Assembly (NCBI GenBank): GCA_018818265.1
Contig: JAHISN010000064.1
Coordinates: forward strand, 1 to 34,222
DNA length: 34,222 bases
Direction: 5' to 3'
Origin: Patescibacteria group bacterium
GTDB taxonomy: Bacteria; Patescibacteriota; 4484-211
A program made the translations under genes and the position numbers. This document shows positions 1 through 7,250 of this stretch, piece by piece. The notes below the pieces were generated by a model. The model was not told the DNA's origin. It did no database searches and worked only from the letters and a program-made list of their open reading frames with translations. Within the stretch, counting starts at the first letter, position 1. The number at the start of each line of letters is the position of its first letter.

Positions 1-153
1 CCAAAGATATACAGAGTATAGAGCCTGATTAACAGGAACTCCTTGCTGTATTGCGGTTAAGAAAATAACTAGAGCTGGTGCGGCGAAGATTAAAGTATTC
101 TTGCCCCACTTGAGAAACTTCTCACTGGTGAAAAATGCTTTTATTTTATTCAT
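1..153 (-). CDS. Putative holin, partial (cut by left window edge)
   Basis: This ORF is too short for the ORF track. It starts with ATG at 153-151 and stays open to base 1, giving 51 visible residues. The start overlaps the stop of the upstream peptidase gene as ATGA, so translation is probably coupled. The visible protein has a short basic N-terminus (MNKIKAFFTSEKFLKWGK) followed by a hydrophobic stretch at about residues 19-38 (TLIFAAPALVIFLTAI). A small basic protein with a membrane segment directly after a lysis peptidase is the usual setting of a holin, which makes the membrane hole that releases or activates the endolysin. The C-terminus is not visible, so the number of membrane segments is unknown. 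The holin call rests on position and hydrophobicity, not on a recognised family motif. Confidence 0.6.
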   Translation of the reverse strand, partial: MNKIKAFFTSEKFLKWGKNTLIFAAPALVIFLTAIQQGVPVNQALYSVYLW

Positions 154-503
154 TTTTTGAATAAACGATTAATAATTTCACTAACTATATCACTAAAGGT
201 ACTAGCCTGTAATGATTTTTTCTTCCAAGTTTGAACTTCAGCACTAGCAGAGTCATAAGACGAGTGCCAATCTGAAGCTGATTTGCCATCATATAGCTGA
301 GATTCGGTTAAAGTCTTTACTTTTTCGGTTAGTGTTTCTACCTTTTTCTCTAGCTTCTCTAGCTTACCCTCTATATTATCGGTTATGTAGCCAATTCCCT
401 GTCTAACATCACCCTCGGTCATGTCTCTTTTTGCACCATTGATAGTAATTCCTTCTCTAATAAATCCTAATATTTTAGTTTCTTCCTCTGTTATATTTGA
501 CAT
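150..503 (-). CDS. Possible internal translation product: C-terminal coiled-coil part of the lysis peptidase
   Basis: Inside the peptidase gene the sequence AGGAGG-aagat-ATG gives a full-consensus Shine-Dalgarno with 5-nt spacing before Met164 (MSNITEEE). Starting there would produce a 117-residue protein made only of the coiled-coil region, without the peptidase domain. Some phage endolysin genes are known to make a full-length enzyme plus a separately initiated C-terminal binding subunit that assemble together, and the same could apply here. The SD bases also encode the acidic run EEED at the domain boundary, so the match could be a side effect of the protein sequence. No separate promoter is visible. 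Confidence 0.4.
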   Translation of the reverse strand: MSNITEEETKILGFIREGITINGAKRDMTEGDVRQGIGYITDNIEGKLEKLEKKVETLTEKVKTLTESQLYDGKSASDWHSSYDSASAEVQTWKKKSLQASTFSDIVSEIINRLFKK

Positions 504-992
504 ATCTTCCTCCTCTTGAACTGGTTTTAATAAAATAATTCTCAACCCAGACAGTATTGGATATGTTGAGACTGGCTTAATTTTACCACCAAGCGAATCA
601 AACAATTTTCCATCGCCTATAAATGTCACAAAATGAGTATCGAATGCAGTAGAATTAGATCCGTCGTAATCAACCTTTACAATACATTTACCATATTTCT
701 CAATTGCCCCTAAGCAAACATCGTTGTTGTAGGAATTATATTTAACAACATCCTCTATTCTGCCTGGAAAAGCAAACTTTATTTTTGAATGATTTAGTAA
801 ACACTCGTCACCAGTCGAATCAGCATAAAAAGCACCAGCAACAAATAGTCTTCTGTTACATTCTATCGGATCAATTCCCAGACAATAAGCTACGGAAAAT
901 ACATAACACCCATCACTTTTTAAAGTGTATTTTTTTGATTCACCCAAAAATATTTTTGAATAAATTGGATCATTTTGGTTATAGTTAATCAT
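150..992 (-). CDS. C39-like cysteine peptidase with C-terminal coiled coil (putative endolysin)
   Basis: This 280-residue protein appears to have two parts. Residues 1-155 resemble the papain-like C39 peptidase fold. The likely nucleophile is Cys29 in SDGCYVFSVAY, followed by a DP motif at about 41-42, with His120 in DTHFVTF and Asp132 in LFDSLGG as the other catalytic candidates. Residues 165-280 are a separate region with an E/K-rich coiled coil (about 205-235) and a basic end. C39-like peptidases in phage lysis modules are thought to cut cell-wall cross-bridges. The gene sits between an XhlA-like membrane protein and a holin candidate, with ATGA overlaps on both sides. No signal peptide is visible. 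A strong Shine-Dalgarno sequence lies inside the gene before Met164 and may start a second, shorter product. A structural peptidase is the alternative role. Confidence 0.6.
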   Translation of the reverse strand: MINYNQNDPIYSKIFLGESKKYTLKSDGCYVFSVAYCLGIDPIECNRRLFVAGAFYADSTGDECLLNHSKIKFAFPGRIEDVVKYNSYNNDVCLGAIEKYGKCIVKVDYDGSNSTAFDTHFVTFIGDGKLFDSLGGKIKPVSTYPILSGLRIILLKPVQEEEDMSNITEEETKILGFIREGITINGAKRDMTEGDVRQGIGYITDNIEGKLEKLEKKVETLTEKVKTLTESQLYDGKSASDWHSSYDSASAEVQTWKKKSLQASTFSDIVSEIINRLFKK

Positions 993-1342
993 AGTCTACT
1001 TAAAGTAGTTTGGATAACATCTAAACGCCTAATTATTTCATCGTGTTGCTTGTCATTGTTTTTCCACTTTTCAATGGAGAGGTCTAATGGCATAAATTTA
1101 TCATTATTGGATTCGACAACAACTTTTACTTCTTCTATTTGTTTTTCTAACGCATCAACCCGAAAAGGAATTGTATTAGCAATAGCAAGAGTACCCCAAA
1201 TAGCAGTTCCAGCAGAACCAAGAACAGCAGTGAAAATGATTGCCAAAGCCTTCCAAAGGTCAATTCTAATGACCCCAGCATGTAAAGTCCTTGTTTCCAG
1301 TGGTGGAGACGCTTCACTAATTTTTGTTTTGTTTTCATTCAT
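989..1342 (-). CDS. XhlA-like membrane and coiled-coil lysis-associated protein
   Basis: This is a 117-residue protein. Its N-terminus is polar, and one long hydrophobic segment lies at about residues 29-55 (WKALAIIFTAVLGSAGTAIW). A coiled-coil region follows (VDALEKQIEEVKVVVES and HDEIIRRLDVIQTTL). One membrane helix followed by a heptad-rich tail is the architecture of the haemolysin XhlA / phage holin-associated family. The stop overlaps the next start as ATGA, coupling it to the cysteine peptidase and then to the holin candidate. The start has a plausible upstream GGGAAAA. It probably acts at the membrane in lysis. A tail-tip membrane protein is a less likely alternative. Confidence 0.55.
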   Translation of the reverse strand: MNENKTKISEASPPLETRTLHAGVIRIDLWKALAIIFTAVLGSAGTAIWGTLAIANTIPFRVDALEKQIEEVKVVVESNNDKFMPLDLSIEKWKNNDKQHDEIIRRLDVIQTTLSRL

Positions 1343-1398
1343 ATTTTTCCCGTTTTATATATCTTCAATACTTTTTATTATAAGTTTATAAATTAATT

Positions 1399-2292
1399 TT
1401 ACATCATCCCAAAAATTAATGCACCACTTGGCGTTACGAAACTCAAATTATCTCCGTATGTTGTGGAGTTTTCCGTTGTGACAAAAGCACGATAATAATA
1501 TTTAGTTCCTGGGGTTAGACTATTAGCCAAAACCGAAAAAGTGCCGTCCTGTCCCGACGAGGTGTTTTTAGAGTCTGATATTGTAGGGTCTTCCGCTTTA
1601 CTCCAACATATACCACGACTTGTTACCGTACCACCGCCAACGTCTGTAACTTCTCCACTTATTGTCGCATATTGAGGGGTCAGATCGCTTACAGCTCCGC
1701 TAGTGACCACTGGGGGGGTTGTCCAAGTAATACTTATATAAGGTCTTTTGCTTGGTGTAATATCATTATATGAGGCGAATGCAAAATAATCATTACCCTG
1801 CCCAGAAGCGGAATTTAGATAATCATTGCTTTGCATAATGGCTATCTTAGAGTAGCCAGTTTTGCTTATATTAGAGATGGCAGTAGAGTTTAAAGAGACT
1901 GATTTTGCACCAGTACTATATGCACCAGAAATGTAGTTTGAATATGCTGTTCTAACTATTGTATCCCAATCTTCCTCGGCTATTTGATTTTCAGTTTTAC
2001 TTGATTGTACGACATAAAAACCGCCTAATTGATTAACAACGGAGGTGGAATACAAATTTAGTATTACCGACGTAATTGTGGCGTTATCTGGCAAACTCGA
2101 CGTGTCAAAATCTAAAAACCCCCTTAACATAAAGAAATAATCACCCGAGCCAGGTCTTTCAACTTTTGCAATACATTCACCCGTTACGGCAGAGCCGAAA
2201 CTAGAAGACGTTTGTAAATTATTCCAAGTAGCACCAAGAGAAGTTGGCCCGATGTGTCCTGAATAACTGGCTGTTATGTCAGAAACACTCAT
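1399..2292 (-). CDS. Tail or fibre protein: DNRLRE-like beta-sandwich plus Fn3-like domain
   Basis: This 297-residue protein appears to be a virion surface protein with two domains. Residues 1-195 look like a DNRLRE/TGF-propeptide-like beta-sandwich, with the typical stretch RGFLDFDTSSLPDNATITSV and a closing YISITW. Residues 195-290 look like a fibronectin-III-like module with G..T..GG..V..RGICWS, then LTPGTKYYYRAFVTT and LSFVTP. This Fn3 variant is common in bacterial and phage surface proteins and probably binds carbohydrate or protein. Its start overlaps the stop of the upstream gene, so the two are coupled. Its position after the baseplate hub and before lysis suggests a receptor-binding or tail-tip role. 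No catalytic motif is seen. Confidence 0.6.
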   Translation of the reverse strand: MSVSDITASYSGHIGPTSLGATWNNLQTSSSFGSAVTGECIAKVERPGSGDYFFMLRGFLDFDTSSLPDNATITSVILNLYSTSVVNQLGGFYVVQSSKTENQIAEEDWDTIVRTAYSNYISGAYSTGAKSVSLNSTAISNISKTGYSKIAIMQSNDYLNSASGQGNDYFAFASYNDITPSKRPYISITWTTPPVVTSGAVSDLTPQYATISGEVTDVGGGTVTSRGICWSKAEDPTISDSKNTSSGQDGTFSVLANSLTPGTKYYYRAFVTTENSTTYGDNLSFVTPSGALIFGMM

Positions 2293-2705
2293 TATTTACT
2301 CATTCCCAAAATGTAACCCTCAAACTCATCTCCATCGTCATTGGTACAAATTAAAGCTACGGAATCGGTTTTATTAGCCGTTGTTGTAAAGGTTGGTGCA
2401 GTTCCACCATACCAACTTATCGTAATAGAACCAGACCAGCTAGGCACTCTCGAACCAGTAGCGTCTTGTTTTATTCTCAACATGATAATTTGATCTTTAA
2501 CTGCGTTAGTAACCAAGATTGTTCTATTACCGCCCAATGTAATATCTCTAATTTTCCCTTTAGTTAGATCCGAGGCGTCAACAGTCACGGTGGCCTCATC
2601 TGTTTCATCACCACTCAAAGCCTTGCCCAAGACTAAATCTTTTCTCAAATTGTTGTACTCCAAGGCTGTTGCGTTTTCTCCTGCTGTAACATTTGTGCTA
2701 TCCAT
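2292..2705 (-). CDS. Phage tail fibre-type structural protein
   Basis: This 137-residue protein matches a motif set often seen in phage fibre proteins. It has G(G)NRTI..TNAVKDQIIMLRIKQDATGSR, a tryptophan strand, then TAPTFTTTANKTDSVALICT and a closing YILG. The N-terminal third (SAL/LRKDLVLGKALSGDE type sequence) probably binds the fibre assembly. The role is structural, with no enzymatic motif. It is coupled to the next gene. The start has no Shine-Dalgarno but is preceded by TAAAAT 6 nt upstream, with TTGTCA 18 nt further up, so the mRNA may be leaderless. It lies directly after an HNH-like remnant. Confidence 0.6.
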   Translation of the reverse strand: MDSTNVTAGENATALEYNNLRKDLVLGKALSGDETDEATVTVDASDLTKGKIRDITLGGNRTILVTNAVKDQIIMLRIKQDATGSRVPSWSGSITISWYGGTAPTFTTTANKTDSVALICTNDDGDEFEGYILGMSK

Positions 2706-2711
2706 AAATAT

Positions 2712-2741
2712 ATTTTACCTTATTTGACTAATTTGTGACAA
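2712..2741 (-). promoter_or_regulatory. Putative promoter close to the start codon of the fibre gene
   Basis: The minus strand reads TTGTCA, an 18-nt spacer and TAAAAT. Six more bases separate the -10 box from the ATG at 2705. Transcription would then begin at or within a base or two of the start codon, giving a leaderless mRNA. The -35 box matches 5 of 6 bases of the sigma70 consensus. Confidence 0.4.
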
Positions 2742-2818
2742 CTGGGACACAATAAAATGAAGTCATCTAAGTTTCTATTATAATTTCCGTCTATATTATG
2801 CCAATGACATATTGTGTC
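2720..2818 (-). pseudogene. HNH endonuclease C-terminal remnant, in frame after the upstream stop
   Basis: The 99 bases directly after the TAA of the upstream tail gene read, in the same frame, as DTICHWHNIDG...LDDFILLCPSCHKLVK and then a stop. The pattern C.WHNIDGN...L..LILLCPSCH matches the second half of many phage HNH homing endonucleases, including the zinc ligands of the final CPSCH. It has no start codon or N-terminal half, so it looks like a remnant left by a decayed homing endonuclease. Alternatively it could be made as a readthrough extension of the tail protein. At 32 codons the resemblance is short but the motif is characteristic. Confidence 0.55.
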
Positions 2819-3289
2819 TTACCCTATACTTACAGACCATCTTAAAGTTAAAGTATCACTACTCGTTTTTGTTCTACTAATTGCCAAATGACAAAATAAA
2901 GTACCTGAATCTGCGGTGCTCGTTGCACTATCACCAAACAATCCAGCCTCTTTTAATTCCCCATTTGCCTCTTCTATTGAAAAAAAGGTTTCAAAAAGGG
3001 CAACATTGCCAGAAACACTTCTAACCGACACCAACTTTCTAAATATTTCTGCACCCAAAACCGTGTCTGTGACCTCTGGGGCTGTTAAGTCGGTTCCTAA
3101 AGCACAATAAGTTATAATTCCTTTATTACTCGCAGTCGTACCACGTAAACCGTCGGCCATCGAAGCCTTACCTGCGCTGGTAACTAAATTATTTACCAGA
3201 TACCTATCCTCTATCCCAGTTTTTACGTTTCTGAAAATTAACTCAACTTTTCCCTCTGGTATAATTTTGTCATTAAGTTTTTCGTCCAT
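2819..3289 (-). CDS. Tail fibre / baseplate-associated structural protein
   Basis: This 156-residue protein contains a stretch typical of phage tail proteins: LVTSAGKASMADGLRGT, then ITYCALGTD and TDTVLGAEIFRK. A beta-rich C-terminus ends in LRWSVSIG. Proteins with this TNAGK...CALGTG pattern are found just downstream of the tail hub in many siphophages and probably form part of the tip. No enzymatic motif is visible. The start lacks a Shine-Dalgarno and has TATAAT 5 nt upstream of the ATG. The frame stays open after its stop into an HNH-like fragment, which suggests that an insertion once disturbed the 3' end. Confidence 0.55.
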   Translation of the reverse strand: MDEKLNDKIIPEGKVELIFRNVKTGIEDRYLVNNLVTSAGKASMADGLRGTTASNKGIITYCALGTDLTAPEVTDTVLGAEIFRKLVSVRSVSGNVALFETFFSIEEANGELKEAGLFGDSATSTADSGTLFCHLAISRTKTSSDTLTLRWSVSIG

Positions 3290-3294
3290 AGAAT

Positions 3295-3300
3295 ATTATA
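3295..3300 (-). promoter_or_regulatory. TATAAT box 5 nt before the start codon
   Basis: The minus strand reads TATAAT-ATTCT-ATG, with the hexamer just downstream of the hub gene stop. A weak TTGTTT lies 17 nt further upstream. The gene has no Shine-Dalgarno, so a leaderless transcript is possible. The -35 match is poor. Confidence 0.35.
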
Positions 3301-3305
3301 TGATT

Positions 3306-5612
3306 TTAACCCCAACTAAACAAATCCCATCTTGCCCTAGTGATCGGCGTTGTTTCATCGCTATCACACCAAGTAAAATAAGCACCGCAAGAATCAATAG
3401 TTAGCGAATCCAGCAGTGAGTCGGACAATAAAGCGTCTGATTTTTCTAACAATTCGTCAACAACTTCATCGTCGTCTAATTTAACCAAATTTTTGTCTAT
3501 TTCTAGTAACCTTATTAAGAATCCAATTATCCCAAGAGTTTTTGCGCTTGCTAGTTTTACCTTGTAGGTAAATATTCCAGCGCCCATTGATTTGCTAATA
3601 ACGCTTTGAATTATGTAGTCATCGTCAACTCCGTATTCTGTTAGGCTTATATTTATTGTTTGCCCAGAATTGAACCCAACCTCCTGCGTTTCAAAAGATC
3701 CCTCAACAATGTCATTTGAATAATCTGTCAATTCGGCGATAGCCCTATTTCTTGCCGAAGTAGTGGTCGAAATTGATGTATCAAATATTGCAAACTCCTG
3801 AACTCCATTCGCCATAATAGATTCCGTGTCCTCAACTGCGACCAAAATGGGAATATCATATTTATAGTTTACCTTTAATACATGGTCGGCTGTTAAAACT
3901 GAACCGCCAGAATCTTGCTCGATATATTTTTCCTGATAATTTAAGTACCAATCAAAACCAGAAGTATCAATATTTTTTATACCAAGGGTTTTTTCCTCAT
4001 ATCCAGTACCAGTGTCAACATAAACAGTGACATCGTGTGGCTTGTCGGGTAGATTAAACTTTGTTGTCTCCCCGTCGCCTACTGTTATGTAATCAGTCAA
4101 ATCTGAAAGTTTAGTACCACCTCTAACATATACACGGTTCTTCAACTGTGTGCTGTTTTTTGAGATATTTAGGTTTTTATATTTTGCGCAAGAACTGTCA
4201 ATATCAAAAGGAGACGAATAAGCATTCTCCGCAAAATAATGAATATCTTTATCGTAATCAATATACCAGTTCCTATTAGTAAGCTTGCATATATTCTTTA
4301 AAACCTGTGAAATTTGTAGGTAATTAAACGAGATCTGGTCTATGGTAACACCCTCCTCGACGTTCGTTGTTGTTATTCCTAGGCCAACACAATACGTACT
4401 AACGATGTCTTCTATAATCTCCTTATCAGTCATGTTTTCATAACTTTTGTGAACAAGATACCTGTCAAGTATTCTTGTATAATCAACACAATTTATATTC
4501 GCCATTACCGTGCCAACCCCCATTTTCTTTAAACTTATTGAAGTTACATATCCACCAAAAACCACGCCATAGTATCCGTCGGTGATTATCACTTCGTCAT
4601 CCGTTTCTGGTATGCCGTTTCCACTTCTATCTATAATGGAAAAACTGCAAGTATTTGCCTTTTCGTTGATTATATCTTCAATGACAATGCTTTGGTTTAT
4701 AATATCGGCCGTCCTGTCTATTCCACCTATTGTAATTACATCTGGCGCTGGTGAGGGAGAAGAAGACAGTGAGGGGGATGATGAGGGGGACTCGCTAGGT
4801 GATGAACTTGGGGATTGTGAAGAACTCTGACTAGATGATGGTGATAAGCTGGGGGATTCTGATGGCGAAACTGAACTTGAAGGTGAGGCGGAAGGGGAAT
4901 TGCTTGGGGATTCACTAGGTGATGAACTTGGGGATTGTGAAGAACTAGGACTTAAACTAGGACTTTGTGACGGTGAAACTGATGATGACGGAGACAATGA
5001 TGGGGATGGAGATGGGGACACACTACTACTTGGACTAACCGAAGGACTTTGTGACGGAGATGTAGAACTTGAAGGACTCAATGAGGGACTGGGAGAAGAA
5101 GCGTCTGCATAGACATAAAAACAAGTGTCAAATGACGCATAATTTACTCCTGCGTTGTAGTACCAACCATTTCCAGAGTGTGTCGGAGATGTATCATCGA
5201 CTCCAACGGCAATATAGTTAGAGCTACTACCACCGTGAACCAATTCACCACCATATACAGAAGCAACATAATATGTTTCATCTGTTAATGTTATTTTTTC
5301 TTCCCCAGAAAAAATAAATGTAACCAAAGTTAAATCCGTTGACAGTTCTGAAATATCTACAGTATCAGAAATAGCGAGAACAGCCCCAGTTGCAACAGAT
5401 GATGTGCCATAAGTTCCAGAGTGAGCGTGAATTGTTGCACAAACAGTTCCCGTTGGAACTCCCTCTTTCGCTAAATAAAACTTAATACTGTTTAAAACCC
5501 CACCGTCACCAGTAAAAGATTGCCCAACATATCTCCAACGGTAATCATCGTCATCAAGTCCAGCATAAGAATGATAGTTACTTTCTGAATATGAATCTAC
5601 TATTGTCGCCAT
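3306..5612 (-). CDS. Baseplate hub protein (gpD/gp27-like) with N-terminal beta-sandwich and Ser/Pro repeat linker
   Basis: This 768-residue protein has an unusual three-part build. Residues 1-170 are a beta-rich domain (YVGQSFTGDGGVLNSIKFYLA...) of the kind seen in carbohydrate-binding or anchor modules. Residues 171-289 are low-complexity Ser-Pro-Ser-x repeats. From about residue 293 (ITIGGIDRTADIINQSIVIED) to about 690 the sequence resembles phage late-control protein D / gp27-like tail hubs, with LKNICKLTNRNWYIDYDK, NRVYVRGG and ARNRAIAELTDYS. It follows the tape measure with a TAATG overlap, the usual place for a hub. No separate distal tail protein was seen between the two. The Ser/Pro linker probably presents the N-terminal domain away from the tail tip and may be glycosylated. 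Confidence 0.7.
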   Translation of the reverse strand: MATIVDSYSESNYHSYAGLDDDDYRWRYVGQSFTGDGGVLNSIKFYLAKEGVPTGTVCATIHAHSGTYGTSSVATGAVLAISDTVDISELSTDLTLVTFIFSGEEKITLTDETYYVASVYGGELVHGGSSSNYIAVGVDDTSPTHSGNGWYYNAGVNYASFDTCFYVYADASSPSPSLSPSSSTSPSQSPSVSPSSSVSPSPSPSLSPSSSVSPSQSPSLSPSSSQSPSSSPSESPSNSPSASPSSSVSPSESPSLSPSSSQSSSQSPSSSPSESPSSSPSLSSSPSPAPDVITIGGIDRTADIINQSIVIEDIINEKANTCSFSIIDRSGNGIPETDDEVIITDGYYGVVFGGYVTSISLKKMGVGTVMANINCVDYTRILDRYLVHKSYENMTDKEIIEDIVSTYCVGLGITTTNVEEGVTIDQISFNYLQISQVLKNICKLTNRNWYIDYDKDIHYFAENAYSSPFDIDSSCAKYKNLNISKNSTQLKNRVYVRGGTKLSDLTDYITVGDGETTKFNLPDKPHDVTVYVDTGTGYEEKTLGIKNIDTSGFDWYLNYQEKYIEQDSGGSVLTADHVLKVNYKYDIPILVAVEDTESIMANGVQEFAIFDTSISTTTSARNRAIAELTDYSNDIVEGSFETQEVGFNSGQTINISLTEYGVDDDYIIQSVISKSMGAGIFTYKVKLASAKTLGIIGFLIRLLEIDKNLVKLDDDEVVDELLEKSDALLSDSLLDSLTIDSCGAYFTWCDSDETTPITRARWDLFSWG
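4745..5100 (-). repeat. Ser-Pro-Ser-x coding repeat in the hub gene
   Basis: About 119 codons encode SPS-x units (x is mostly S, L, V, E, Q, N). The basic unit is 4 codons, or 12 bp. Ser is encoded by both TCN and AGY codons and Pro by several CCN codons, so the DNA copies differ while the protein pattern is kept. One longer block, gaacttggggattgtgaaga, occurs twice, which suggests local duplication. Confidence 0.85.
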
Positions 5613-7246
5613 TAGAACCTCACATTACCTTTTAACTGGGTAATGATAAGATCTCCGACTTTTTCAGCCATTGACCTTGCGCCGTATTCATCGGTTATCA
5701 TTGCCCCATCAAGACTTATATTCAATGCCAAATTTGACGTACCAGCGCCCGCTAGGGATAGGTGTTGTGTGTCAATCGGCTCAACACCCACTTTTAGATC
5801 ATCAAACGCCCTGTTGACCAGTCCGACCCCTTTATGGACAATATCTACCACCGAGGGAGAGTGTCTTTTGGTAAAGTCTAAAGCGTTTTTTATATTTTCC
5901 ACAATTCCTTTGATAGTCTCCCACGCCTTTCTGAAAGGCTCTGTAAGAACATCAAGCAACCAGCCACCCCAACCAGATAGGAATGAAATTATCCCATTGA
6001 ACATATTTTTTAAACCATCCCAAGCAACCTGAGAATAGTGTTTGATTGCGTCCCAAGCACCCTGCCAGTTTCCAGTAAGTAAGTTTAAGAAAACCACAAA
6101 TATTCCAACTATTACACCAAAATTCCACTGCAAGAAACCAACAATAAACTCCCATGCGCCTTTCAAAATTTTAGATATATTTTCCCAATTTTGTACCCAA
6201 AAATTATACAGATTTGTAAATATTTCTACCAATGATCTATATAAAAAACCAGCAATGGAAACGACTGGTGGTACGACTGCGTTTACAAAATACATAAATT
6301 CAGACCACAAGCTTTGTAATAACGGGACTACATTTGCCACAAATAAACTAATTAAAGGCTCTAAAAATACAATTAGATTATTCCACACTATACCCATTTC
6401 GCTTAATACGTTTGATAAAGCACCACCTTCTTTCGAAGATTGAGTTAATACAGAGACAAAATTAGAAACCCCATCAACAACTGTCGCCATTAAGCCAACA
6501 AAAAATGCCAAGACTGGGTTAAGAATGTCCCCTATTTTTACCTTTAAATCAAGTATCTTAATGCCCAGTTCTGCTTGTTTGTCAATTAAAGTACCAGTAA
6601 ATCTCTCCGAAGAACCTAGTGTCAAGTTTGTCAAGTCCATTGTACCCCTAAGCTTGGCCATATCATCGGTAATATCCTTTGTCGCAACTCCTTCCTTTTC
6701 CAAAGCTATCCGACCTTTATCTATAATATCCGACCAGTTTTCTGACATACCAGACATATTTCCCAATGCACTATTTCCAGTAGCATAGGCAAAAGACAAG
6801 TTTTGTACCGCCTGAGCAAGTGAGATGTTTGCCGACTTGCCTGTTATGGCTTCGTTTGTAAACCTCTTCATTAACTCAACCGATTGATCTAAGTTTAATC
6901 CTGATTTCAACAAGTTCTGTAAACTTTCAGCCGAAGCACCAACGCCAATTCTTAAACTTTTCCCAAGTTCTGTCGCCTTCTCTTTGGCCACGTCCGCACT
7001 AACACCAAATTTACCAGCGATAATGTCTAAAGAAATCATCGCCCTTTCAAAATTAGAGGCTTCCAAACTAGCTTGCTTTCCAAAATCAACTATTTTACTA
7101 ATCGCAAATGCGCCAGCTATAACACCACCAAGTTTTGTCATCAAAGACCCCAATTTGCTTGTACTCCCGCTTATTTCCCCGATACCTTTTTGGAAATCGC
7201 TTGTGTCTGCTTTAATTTTGGCAACTGCTGATCCTATCTCAAACAT
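5612..7246 (-). CDS. Tail tape measure protein
   Basis: This 544-residue protein sets tail length and is ejected with the DNA. The N-terminus (IGSAVAKIKADTSDFQKGIGEI) is typical of tape measures, followed by an Ala/Lys-rich helical region with FGKQASLEASNFERAM and KATELGKSL. Hydrophobic segments occur at about residues 38-55, 240-258 and 365-390 (FIVGFLQWNFGVIVGIFVVF), as expected for a protein that enters the host membrane. It is short for the family, and at the usual scale of about 1.5 angstrom per residue it implies a tail near 80 nm. The gene follows the tail chaperone pair by 4 bp and is coupled to the hub gene by TAATG. The start has TAAAAT 6 nt upstream rather than a clear Shine-Dalgarno. 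Confidence 0.88.
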   Translation of the reverse strand: MFEIGSAVAKIKADTSDFQKGIGEISGSTSKLGSLMTKLGGVIAGAFAISKIVDFGKQASLEASNFERAMISLDIIAGKFGVSADVAKEKATELGKSLRIGVGASAESLQNLLKSGLNLDQSVELMKRFTNEAITGKSANISLAQAVQNLSFAYATGNSALGNMSGMSENWSDIIDKGRIALEKEGVATKDITDDMAKLRGTMDLTNLTLGSSERFTGTLIDKQAELGIKILDLKVKIGDILNPVLAFFVGLMATVVDGVSNFVSVLTQSSKEGGALSNVLSEMGIVWNNLIVFLEPLISLFVANVVPLLQSLWSEFMYFVNAVVPPVVSIAGFLYRSLVEIFTNLYNFWVQNWENISKILKGAWEFIVGFLQWNFGVIVGIFVVFLNLLTGNWQGAWDAIKHYSQVAWDGLKNMFNGIISFLSGWGGWLLDVLTEPFRKAWETIKGIVENIKNALDFTKRHSPSVVDIVHKGVGLVNRAFDDLKVGVEPIDTQHLSLAGAGTSNLALNISLDGAMITDEYGARSMAEKVGDLIITQLKGNVRF

Positions 7247-7250
7247 ATAC

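Noticed and set aside
1147-1338. 63-residue Leu-rich minus-strand ORF
   Set aside because: It is an alternative frame inside the XhlA-like gene, with no ribosome site of its own.
1343-1398. Promoter before the XhlA-like gene (TATAAT at about 30 nt upstream)
   Set aside because: The region is very AT-rich and no matching -35 box was found, so it was not listed as a feature.
4582-5112. Plus-strand ORFs of 82 and 70 residues over the hub gene
   Set aside because: Same cause: the complement of SPS-x codons. No independent support.
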